DNA from: Sorex araneus
Taxonomy: Eukaryota > Chordata > Mammalia > Eulipotyphla > Soricidae
Reading direction: 5' to 3'
DNA length: 64,000 bases
Assembly: GCF_027595985.1 (NCBI RefSeq)
Contig: NC_073308.1
Span: 11,501,260 to 11,565,259 of the forward strand
Each line of letters starts with the position of its first letter. Within the stretch, counting starts at the first letter, position 1. The translations under genes and the position numbers were made by a program. The notes below the pieces were generated by a model. That model saw nothing but the letters and a program-made list of their open reading frames with translations. It had not been told where the DNA came from and made no database searches. Positions 22,771-31,660 of the stretch are shown in pieces.

Positions 22771-22981
22771 TTTTCATGAGTGCATCTGGCCTCCTTCCTT
22801 TTCCATTCAACTTTTCTTTTTTCTCTCATGTTCCTTTAGTGGAGAGAAATTGGTCATTTTTAATATGTTCTTTTTTTTTCTTTTGGCTAGTGAATTTCCC
22901 CTAAATTTCCTCTGTGTGTATGCTATGAAGACATTGCTTAATGGTAACTTCTAGGAATTTATTGCTTATTATTGTGTACGT

Positions 22982-22984
<3 letters not shown>

Positions 22985-23020
<36 letters not shown>

Positions 23021-23215
23021 GAGAGGGGGATATACTCTACCTGGAAATTAATTTGTACATGATGGGAAATGGGATTATTTCCCCAATTGAATATGAAGTG
23101 ACCCAATTTGATCTCTCTGTGTACATGCACATGTCTGTATGCCCACATGTACACATATGTGATCGTGTACATGCATATACAGGTATGCTCATGCGTGCAC
23201 ATTGCATGCCTGTAT
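22985..23215 (+). repeat. (GT)n and degenerate TGTACATG simple repeat
   Basis: A (GT)n run at about 22987-23017, then a degenerate CATGTACACATATG-rich stretch at about 23120-23230. Confidence 0.85.
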
Positions 23216-23454
23216 GTGCACATATGTAGTGATCATGTGTGCGTGGGGTGGGATGCCAACTTGCACATTAGTACCTGCTAGGCCACGCCCAGGACCAGCA
23301 TTCGCTCGCGGTATGTTCTTGCTCCAGTGCTGGGGCCCAGTCTCTCCTGTTTCGGTATTTTCAGACAAGAAAATGGACACCTTGTTTCTCTTTAGAAAGT
23401 TCTCCAAGAAGAGAAAGGAGAAGACTGAGCCGGAAGTTATTCTGAACCTGGGAG

Positions 23455-23900
23455 ACGCACGCAGGGTTGCGCGCTGCTCCTGGCTTGCCTAGAAGCGCCT
23501 GCAGAGGCACGGCGAGGTGCCGTGTCGGGAGCCCATCCGAGTGCCCGCAGCAGGCCCCAGCCCTACAGCCCCCGGCTGCTCGCCTCACCCCCGGCCCAGT
23601 GCGCCTCAGCGGAGACCTGTACCCACTTGACACTCAGCACCAGGCCTGTTTCCGCTCTTTGGTGGAGGGGGGCAGGGCCACGCCCGTGGTGCTCAGGGGG
23701 TTGCCCCTGGCTTTCTGCTCAGGCGTCACTCGGTGCCAGCGTCCAGTGGGCATGTGCAAGCCAAGAGCCCTCCCGCCGTGCTTGGCCCTGCGCTGCTGTC
23801 CTGCTGATGCCGCTGTCTGTTCTGTGTCCCCCGGCCCCCCACCGTATCCTCATGCCTCCCGCTTGCGCTTGTCCTCCCGGCCCCTCAAAGCTACCAGAAG
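23455..23900. other. GC- and CpG-rich patch
   Basis: About 14 CpGs in the first 180 bp, in an otherwise CpG-poor window. It contains the longest open frame here (23467-24228), which overlaps a decayed SINE and has no recognisable domain. It could be a small CpG island or an undecayed repeat. Confidence 0.4.
23668..23812 (-). mobile_element. SINE S1, GC-rich diverged copy
   Basis: GTGGTGCTCAGGGGGTTGCC, CTGGCTTTCTGCTCAGGCGT and GGCATGTGCAAGCCAAGAGC follow the antisense SINE order with many changes. Confidence 0.5.
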
Positions 23901-25400
23901 GTGGACTCATTCCTCCTCCTGTGCAGGTCCAGAGCTGCCAGGAGCTGCGCTGCTGCGAGTGGCAGACACAAACACTGTGGGTCAGGCTGGACACAGAGAA
24001 CAGAGTTCTCAGCACTCTGGAAGCAACTGGGGGCTTGAGAGACGGGAGCTCAAAAGAAACACAAACCCCGTGCCCTGCTTCTGTCCTCAGAGGCCCCTTC
24101 CTGCTGCTGTCTCTCAGAGACAAAGCCACACCCTCACCCCATATGCTCCTTGGTCTGACCTAGACACAGAGGCCATTGCTGGCCAGTCTGCCTCTGTGGG
24201 ACGGGAGGCCATGACAAAAACGAGCTGAGTTATCATACCCAGGACAATGGGGAGGCAGGCTGGGAAGAGATGCTGCTCTCAGCTGTCATTCCTCATAGTC
24301 TTCCTGGAAGCCCCTGAGTGAGCGTAAAAACTCAGTTTATATTCACGCTCATCAAAATCCAGGTGCGGAACAATGATCTGGCAACCCTAGTAGGTCACAG
24401 CGGCAGTCCCTGCTTTGTGTGTGTCACTCTAGGATGACTGGGTGGATTGTGTGTGTTGATTAACAAGAACCACCATGGCCAGACCCTATGGCTAGACGAC
24501 CCAAGCTTCATCCTTCAGTTCTGGCAGCAGAACAGGTGAGACCAGGGTACTGGCACAATCAGTTCCAGTTAAGTTCTTACTGCTCACAACCATTGCCTGT
24601 ATCCTCGCCTGGAAGAAGGAGAAAGCTCTGAGGGCTTCCGGGCTTCCTCTTCTTGGAGGGCACTAATGTCATCACCCCAGGAGCCTCCCACTGCTTCACC
24701 TTCACACACTCTCCCATTGCGGGGTGGGGGGGGTGCTCTGGGGCCAAATCCAGATGGACAGACACATAGACTTGCAATCCGTTATATTGTGTAAGTTGCC
24801 TTACACAAGGCCAACTGGGTATCGCAATTCAATGCAGCACTTGATAAACACCTCTTACCTGGAACCCCAAAACCCTGGGAAAGTGAGGAAACCAGTGTCT
24901 TCGTCTACTTGGGCTGCCACACTGAGATCAAGGTGCTAATCACCTTGCTTTACTGGAACCACCTCTGTAAAGACTCTCTCAGGAAACACACCATTCTGAA
25001 GTAAAGACATCCTGAAGGGCTGAGGACTACCTGGCAAGAGAAAAATCTAAGTGACACAGTTTGGCCTACAAAACCCTCCTTAGCCAGCCTGGTCCTCACA
25101 AGAACTCAGGCATGCATGAAACAGTCCTTAAGCCCATTTCACACATGACAACAGGAAGGTTCTAGGGGGCCAATGCTTGGCCATGGACACAAGTACAGGC
25201 TATCTGTGGACTGCCATCAATCCCTTTGGAGTCCCCTCCCCCTCCTGGAACCAGAACAGAGGAGCACAGGAAACAAGCATCTCGCTTTCTCCCTTTCTCT
25301 TTCTCTCTTCCTCTATCTGACATAACAAGTGTAAAGCAGCAAAGACTTGTATTGTTCATTATCATTTTCCAAGTAGTTCTGCATGACATATTGTTAAAAG
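23901..25400. other. Unique non-coding DNA
   Basis: No gene recognised. Confidence 0.3.
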
Positions 25401-25401
25401 T

Positions 25402-25632
25402 CACTGTATCACTGTCATCACTGTCATCCCATTGTTCATCGATTTGCTTGAGCGGGCACCAGTAACATCTCCATTCATCCAAGCCTGAGATTTTAGCAGC
25501 ATCTTCTTACTCTTTTTTCCCCAATGACTGGAGGCTCTTTCAGGGTCAGGGGAATGAGACCGTTATTGTTACTGTATTTGGCATATTGAATACGCCACAG
25601 GGAGTTCGCCAGACTCTTCCTGTGGGCGGGCA
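25402..25632 (-). mobile_element. Composite element C, 3' part (C1)
   Basis: Antisense RTE-type tail (CGATTTGCTTGAGCGGGCAC), followed by the C-specific insert (CAATGACTGGAGGCTCTTTC, AGGGTCAGGGGAATGAGACC), then the S2 middle (GGCATATTGAATACGCC). On the complement the tail still reads as WRCYWCPLKQIDEQWDD, close to the RTE C-terminus. Confidence 0.85.
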
Positions 25633-26320
25633 AAAGTTGGTAAAAATCAACTTTTGAAATACACATGTTTATGTCCCTGTCCTGGGTGAGCTACCAGTCA
25701 CTTATTCAACTTATCCAAAACACTATCCAAAGAATTAGAATGTGAGACACACCTTAAAAAAAGAATATTTTATAACATATTTAAGCCAAATGCATCCAAA
25801 ATATTGTTACTTCAACATGCAATCAATATAAAATTACTGAGCTATTTTAAATTATTTGTCACACTATGGTTTAAAACCTCGTTCGACATAGAAAATATGC
25901 CTTGGTGGTACAGCCCCATTTTCAACTGCCAACGGTGCCCGGACTGTGGGCAGCATGTGAGGAAGAGTGGTGGAGAACAGTGTCCGTCACTGTGAAAACC
26001 ATGGGAAATCTCGCTGGGAAGTCTGTTTGGATTTCCATGTTTGACAGTGTGCATGCTGAGATGCTCAAGAACCCTCTGGGTATGGAGAAAAGAAATCATC
26101 TGGACACCGAAGCAACCGAGCCTGGACCCCAGGTGATCTTAAACAGCCATTTTTTTTTTATCTTATTTCTCCCTTCTAGAAATGGAATCATCCCTCCCTT
26201 AGTCCTGCAGCACTGCTGTGAAGCTCCGGTAAGGGGAAGATGGCTCGGATGGTTCTAACTGCACTATACTCACATAAGCATACAGATTCGTTTATCAGGC
26301 ACACAGACTTAACCATGCAT
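25633..26320. other. Unique non-coding DNA
   Basis: Short hairpin at about 25631-25657 (CAAAAGTTG / CAACTTTTG). No gene. Confidence 0.3.
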
Positions 26321-26329
26321 CCATGCCCT

Positions 26330-26360
26330 CAAACACACACACACACATGAGATCAGATTT

Positions 26361-26393
<33 letters not shown>

Positions 26394-26720
26394 CATACAA
26401 ACACATACACAAGATCAGATTTTCTCTCTCTCTCTCTTACACACACATACAACGTGCAGGCACCTGCACTCACCTGTTCAATCAGTCACACACATGTTAC
26501 TTTACCAGCCTGCTCTCTCACACACAATATCAGGCTCACAATAGAAAAACATGAGCACACACACACACACGCACACCAGCTTAGCACACATCACACACAT
26601 GCATGTACATGCTCAACCACACACACATCTTACTAGATGCATATATATACAATTCTTGCAGATTCACATGCACATATATGCACTCTTCCACACATATGTG
26701 AAGTCACACACATACTGCCA
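26330..26720 (+). repeat. CA/CT compound simple repeat
   Basis: Alternating (CA)n and (CT)n blocks with two similar AGATCAGATTTTCTCTCTC modules at about 26350 and 26412, degenerating toward 26720. Open frames here are artefacts. Confidence 0.9.
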
Positions 26721-26934
26721 GGCTTATATACACACATCTGAGGCAAATATCGTAAGTCTTCCATACACGCTCACACTACAGATTATGATAGGCATTGAGA
26801 ATAACGGTGATCAATAACTGCATCAATAAGCAATTATAAATTCACTATTAGAATAAGTGAAAATATCAAACCTCAGCAAAGAAAAAAAAGTATGAGCAAA
26901 ATTATATGAATATGTGTGTTGTTGGTTAAATTAT

Positions 26935-27335
26935 ATTCCAAAAAAATCTATGTGAAAGTATTAGCTCTCATAGTTGTGAACATGGCCTTACCTGGAAGTA
27001 GGCTCTTTGCAGATGTAAGCAAGAAAAGATGAGATTGTGCTGGTGAGAGTGGAATCTAATCATCCCATCACATACAGAATCCATGAGGAGAATAGGAGGA
27101 AGTCTTGGATGCCCCATAGCATGACACCTATGGGAAAGACAGAGGCAGCTTTTGGAAAGTTGCATCAAGGGTTCTGACATGTACCGGAGGCGGGGTGGGG
27201 GGTGGGGAGTCGGGCTTTCCGTGCATGGAGAGCTTAAGCTTCACCTTGACTTCTGTCTTTGGCCTCCAAAACACAAAACAAATCTTAAGCTACCCAGTTT
27301 GTGGCAAATTGTTGTAGTATCCTAGGAAAGTCAGA
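26935..27335 (+). mobile_element. Old LTR remnant, MaLR-like
   Basis: GTAGGCTCTTTGCAGATGTA, AAGATGAGATTGTGC, TTCTGTCTTTGGCCTCCA, CTTAAGCTACCCAGTTTGTG and TAGTATCCTAGGAAA follow the order of a common ancient mammalian LTR. The exact family is not assigned. Confidence 0.5.
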
Positions 27336-27479
27336 CAATATACAAAGGGAAAGATGACAGTCTGGGTACTGAACACCACCAGGTGACCCAGCGCCCAAGC
27401 ATCAAGCCATCCTGGGACCCTTGTAATGAACCAGTGTCCTGGCTGGTATGAGCCCCTGGGCCTCCTGAGCACTGCTTGG

Positions 27480-27590
27480 AAAACCACCCCCCCCACACAC
27501 ACACACACAAATGAAAGGAAGGGAAGGGAAGGGAGGAGGGTGGGAGTGGTGGACAGGGGAGGGGAGAGCACAGGAGTGGGGGAGGGAACT
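27480..27590 (+). repeat. (CA)n and purine-rich low-complexity tract
   Basis: CCCCACACACACACACAC followed by GGAAGGGAAGGGAAGGGAGG. Confidence 0.8.
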
Positions 27591-27607
27591 ATAAGAAAAT
27601 GCTTTTA

Positions 27608-27778
27608 GGGGCTGGAAGGATAGTACAGGAGATAGGGTACTTGCTTTGCGCATGGTCAGCCAGGGTTCAATCTCCTGCACCCCATTTGGTTTGGTGAGCC
27701 CCACCAGGAATGATCTCTCAGTGCAGAGTCATGAGTAAACTCTGAGCACTGTAGGGTGTGGCCCAAAACCAAAACCAA
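27608..27778 (+). mobile_element. SINE S1, sense arm of an inverted pair
   Basis: GGGGCTGGAAGGATAGTACA, GGGTTCAATCTCCTGCACCC and a (CCAAAA) tail. Target duplications AAAATGCTTTTA (27596-27607) and AAAATGCTTTAA (27779-27790). Confidence 0.9.
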
Positions 27779-27792
27779 AAAATGCTTTAAAA

Positions 27793-27973
27793 TTTTTTTT
27801 TCTTTTTGGGTCACACCCAGAGATGCTCAGGGGTTACTCCTGGCTTTGCACTCAGGAATTACTCCTGGTGGTGCTCAGGGGACCATATGGGATGCCGGGG
27901 ATCAAACCCGGGTCGGCCGCGTCGGCCGCGTGCAAGGCGAACGCCCTACCCGCTGTGCTATCGCTACGGCCCC
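27793..27973 (-). mobile_element. SINE S1, antisense arm of an inverted pair
   Basis: Well preserved: TTTTTGGGTCACACCCAGAG, CCATATGGGATGCCGGGGAT, GCCCTACCCGCTGTGCTATC. An internal tandem duplication of GTCGGCCGC at about 27913-27930 is unusual. Confidence 0.95.
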
Positions 27974-28845
27974 TTAAATTATTTTTAATAAAATTTATAC
28001 TCAAAAAAGTGGTCAGGAATAAGTCACCCACTCAGGAAGTCATGAGAATTGCAGGAGGTACATTTTCTGCTGTCCACATTATTACTCTCTCTGTCTCCCT
28101 TACATTTTCTAAATAAAAATACCTCACTTCAGAGAGAATCGCAGAAGGAAGTGCAGGCTGATCTTGCCTTGTCTGAGGCACCTCTTCTGATGGCTTTTCA
28201 AACTCAGCATGGCTGCCTCCCCTCTGTCTCCCACTAGGCAAGGTGATGCAGCAGAAGTGACAAGGTGAGACCTGGAAGGGCTGAGGTCAGCAGGGGTCCA
28301 GAAACACCTTGTGGAACAGCCAAGGGCAGTAAGAACTCACTTCTCTTCACTGCAGGCAGAAGTCTGTCTGAGCTGCAGGATATTGCGCCTTCACTAAGCA
28401 GGGAAGGATGGGAGATTTGGAGAAGAGGATGGAAGAAAGCAGAGCCAAGTGCACCAGCCATCTGGAGTGGCAGCTATTCTGGTCCTGTGCTGCTGGAACA
28501 AAGCAGGGTGTCCCAGAGTCTTGGAAGAGAAAGCACTGGAGGTTCCCGATGGGAGAGGACAGAAGGCTGGGCTCTGGGCAAGGGAGCAAACGGGGGCTGG
28601 GGAAGGAAACCGGCATTTGTTGTTCACTTCCGTGGAAGTGTCATGCACCCATTAGCAAGGAGCTCCTAGCCCAGTGGGACCCACCCCTGCGAGCCCAGAG
28701 CCAGCTCCTGCCATGCAGGCAGGGTCAGCTCTTCGTGCATCCACAGAGGGGACCACTCCAGCTTCCCCCTTTGGTGAGAAGAAGTTCAGGAGTGAGGTGG
28801 GGCAGAGTCTGGGGATATACCCAGCAGAGTTGGATAAAGTTTGGA
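27974..28845. other. Unique non-coding DNA
   Basis: Several overlapping open frames without recognisable domains; no gene supported. Confidence 0.3.
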
Positions 28846-28849
28846 GGAT

Positions 28850-29000
28850 TCTTGGCTACACCAGCAGTGCTCAAATCTTCCTCATGACTTCACTCGGGGA
28901 TTACTCCTGGCAGGATTTGGGGGCCCTGTGGGTGCCAGGGATCAGATCAGGGTCAGACGCATGCACAGGGAATGTCCTTCTGGTTCTGCTCTACCCCAGT
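28850..29000 (-). mobile_element. SINE S1, strongly decayed
   Basis: GGCTACACCAGCAGTGCTCA, GGGGATTACTCCTGGCAGG, GTGCCAGGGATCAGATCAGG and GTCAGACGCATGCACAGG keep the antisense order. Confidence 0.55.
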
Positions 29001-29461
29001 GCTCAGGAATTCTTTAATAGACACAGACAATGCTGCCCTATATTTTTCAGCTTGTGGCAGTCCCATTATGCCCTCCTTGAAGACACGAGTCAGGCTCATG
29101 TCTTTATTCCTGCCACATGTCTCCAGTGTCCCTTGTATTCTGACACATGCTCACCTGCTTGATGTGAGCCCTCCTCGGCCTGGGCCCCTACACAGCCATA
29201 GCCCTCGGGCCTCTGGGAGTTGAGACCCAAAAACAGAGCCCAGGACTGTCCTTCCCATGTATCTCTGCAAAGCAAAGAGTGTTTCAAATGCTGTGACACT
29301 TTCTTCCAAAAATGACAGATTTAAATACATTTCTTTTGAAAAACAAAATGACAAGAGCAAGCACAAGTGAGAGGTTCCAAATGAATGACAGAGAAGCTCC
29401 ATTTTGCTTAGAACCAACCCCCAAAAAATGTTGCTTTCTGAGATAAAATATGATATATTCT

Positions 29462-30505
29462 TGTTCAAACTCAGTATATCAGGATCCTCTGTGAGCTGTA
29501 TTCACCACCAGGATCTCAGCATTCTACAAAGAAGTGATCATTAACGTAAAGAGAGGGGTTGTGCAGGGTGATACCATTTTGCCAAAACTCTTTAGTGCCA
29601 TTTTCAAGACCATCATGTGACAACTGGAATGAGATGGAATGGGAGTGAAGATAGGCGGTCGGCAACTACATCACCTCCGCTTCGCTGATGACATCATTCT
29701 AATAACACCAAACGTTAGCCAAGCAGCACGAATGCTGATCAACTTCGACTGTGAGTGTGGAAAGATTGAACTGCAGCTGAATCTCACAAAGATAATGTTC
29801 ATGAGAAACAGACTAGTTCCTGATGTTCCATTTGCTCTCAACGGAATGAACATCTCCGAATGCAGCAGTTATGTGTACCTAGGTTGAGAACTCTACATGA
29901 CAAACAACCTGGCACCTGAGTTGTGCAGGAGGAAGAGAGCACCGTGGAATGCCTTCAAGAGCATCAAAGAAGTTAAGAGGACGAAGAACCTCCAGCTCTG
30001 GTCACATCTTTTTGACTCCGCCATTCTTCCTGCACTAACATACGCTTCAGAGACCTGGGCCCTATGAAAAAAGGATAAGAATGCTATTCGGGTATCCCAG
30101 AGAGGAATCAAAAGAGCTATGCTCGGAGTATCATGTTTCACTCAAGTGAGAGAAGGAATCCAGAGTTCTGACCTCTGTCAATGATTTAGAATCAGGGACA
30201 CTGTCTTGTTTGCCAAGGCATCGAAAATCTGATGGGTCGGACATGTAATGCAATTTGGAGACAACCACTGAACTAGAGCTGTTACCAACAGGATTCCACA
30301 GGATGTCAAAAGAACGCCTAGCCGCCCACCTATGAGATAGTCAGACTTTGTCAAGCCCCTGAATGAATGGTTTAAGGCTCTTCGTGTTCCTAGAGCCAGC
30401 AGACGCCATTGAGCAACACTAGGATGCAACAGGGACAAATGGAGACGGTACTGGCGCCCGCCCAAGCAAATCGATAAGCAACAGGATGACAAGTGATACA
30501 AGTTA
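29462..30505 (+). pseudogene. RTE-clade LINE, 3' fragment of reverse transcriptase
   Basis: Conceptual translation across several stops and at least one frameshift gives roughly 340 codons of a non-LTR reverse transcriptase. Seen in order: YIRILCELY, TTRISAFYKEV, a GVVQGDTILP segment, LHHLRFADDIILIT (the catalytic FADD box, about 29665-29706), LQLNLTKIMFMRN, SECSSYVYLG, LPALTYASETWAL, FTQVREGIQSSDL, WVGHVMQFGDN, RIPQDVKRTPSRPP and the C-terminal RDKWRRYWRPPKQIDKQQDD ending at about 30491. Order and motifs are those of RTE-clade elements. The endonuclease and 5' part are absent, so this is a 5'-truncated dead copy. After the stop comes GTGATACAAGTTATACAAG, a short-repeat tail rather than poly(A). 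The last ~55 bp match the 3' end of the S2 SINEs and C elements of this window. Confidence 0.88.
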
Positions 30506-30576
30506 TACAAGAACAATAGATTCTAAAATTTGAAAAAAATAATTGAGACAGATAATAAATTATTTAAGTAAATAAT

Positions 30577-30740
30577 TTTTGCTTTTTTGGGGGGGGCGAT
30601 GCACAGGGGTTACTCCTGGCTCTGCACTCAGGAATCACTCCTGACGGTGCTCAGGGGACCATATGGGATTCTGGGAATCGAACCCGGGTCGACCGCGTGC
30701 AAGGCAAACGCCCTACCCGCTGTGCTATCGCTCCAGCCCC
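30577..30740 (-). mobile_element. SINE S1, antisense arm of a second inverted pair
   Basis: Well-preserved head in antisense (GCCCTACCCGCTGTGCTATC, GCTCCAGCCCC). Flanking TTAAGTAAATAATTT and TTAAATAAATAATTT form a target duplication with one mismatch. Confidence 0.94.
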
Positions 30741-30761
30741 TTAAATAAATAATTTATTAAG

Positions 30762-31009
30762 TGGACTGGAGCAATAGCACAGCAGTAGGGCATTTGCCTT
30801 ACACGTGGCCAACCCGGGTTTGATTTCTCCTTCCCTCTCGAAGAGCCTGACAAGCTACTGAGAGTATCTCACCTGCACAGCAGAGCCTGGCAAGCTACCT
30901 GTGTCGTATTCGATATGCCAAAACCAGGAGCAACAAGTCTCAAGATGGAAACGTTACTGGTGTCCCCTTAAGCAAAATCGATGAGCAACAGGATGACAGT
31001 GACAGTGAC
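30762..31009 (+). mobile_element. SINE S2, RTE-tailed, near full length
   Basis: tRNA head, S2 middle (GACAAGCTACTGAGAGTATC, GTCGTATTCGATATGCC) and RTE-like end (CAACAGGATGACAGTGACAG). Perfect 11 bp target duplication AATTTATTAAG at 30751-30761 and 31010-31020. Confidence 0.94.
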
Positions 31010-31138
31010 AATTTATTAAGCAATTAATAATTTAAAATAATTACCTTTAAATATGGAGATAACCTCTCTTTTAGGATCAATTTGAATGATTGCAATCAAA
31101 GAGAAAATGTAAAAATAAAAGAGAAACACTTAAGCAGT

Positions 31139-31312
31139 AGAGACCAGAGAGTACAGCAGGTAGAGCAGGTAGAGCCTTGCCTTGCATGCCACTGACCCCA
31201 AGTTCCTCCAAGAGTAAGCCCTGACCAAAGAGCCAGGAGTAAACCCTGACACCTCCACCCTGACACCTCCAGATGTGATCCAGAGCAGAGAGGAAACAAA
31301 CAAACAAAAACA
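31139..31312 (+). mobile_element. SINE S1, diverged
   Basis: GTACAGCAGGTAGAGC, CCTTGCCTTGCATGCCACTG, AAAGAGCCAGGAGTAAACCC and a (CAAA) tail. An internal repeat CCTGACACCTCCA occurs twice near 31246-31272. Confidence 0.8.
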
Positions 31313-31540
31313 GAACATTCTGAGCTGACTCTGGAGGCAGGTTCCTCCTCGGGACCTCATAGCCCTGCCTTTGATAGTTGTAAGAAGGTTCCTTCCACTC
31401 CTGGCAAGGACTTCCTGAGGAGACTGAGGTTGGAGGTGTGTGGGTCTGAGAAACACTGCACAGCTGCTCTTTCCCCAACCCAGAATGAGAGATGGGTAAC
31501 CCCACCAGGGGGGACTGAGAGGGAAATAATTATCAGGCTA

Positions 31541-31660
31541 TTTTTTTGTTTGGGGCACACACTCTATCGTGCTCAAGGCTTACTCCTGGCTTTGAGCTCA
31601 GGGACCACTCCTGGTGATGCTTGAGGAACTATATGGGGTGCTTGGGCTGGACCAAGCATT
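31541..31660 (-). mobile_element. SINE S1, 5'-truncated
   Basis: TTTTTTTGTTTGGGGCACAC, GGCTTACTCCTGGCTTTGAG, CCACTCCTGGTGATGC and ACTATATGGGGTGCT; the tRNA head is missing. Confidence 0.8.

Noticed and set aside
23467..24228. 254-codon open frame
   Set aside because: It crosses a decayed SINE, has no recognisable domain and lies in GC-rich DNA where long frames arise by chance.
26323..26817. His/Thr-rich frames
   Set aside because: Translation of CA/CT simple repeats.
27483..27510. Possible CRISPR-like or minisatellite array
   Set aside because: Plain (CA)n dinucleotide repeat; no spacer structure anywhere in the window.
28265..29162. Overlapping frames of 134-162 codons
   Set aside because: Several reading frames are open together, no domain, and the last one runs into a SINE.
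29639..29887. 82-codon frame as a functional reverse transcriptase
   Set aside because: It has a real FADD motif but is only a fragment; stops and a frameshift on both sides show a dead LINE copy.
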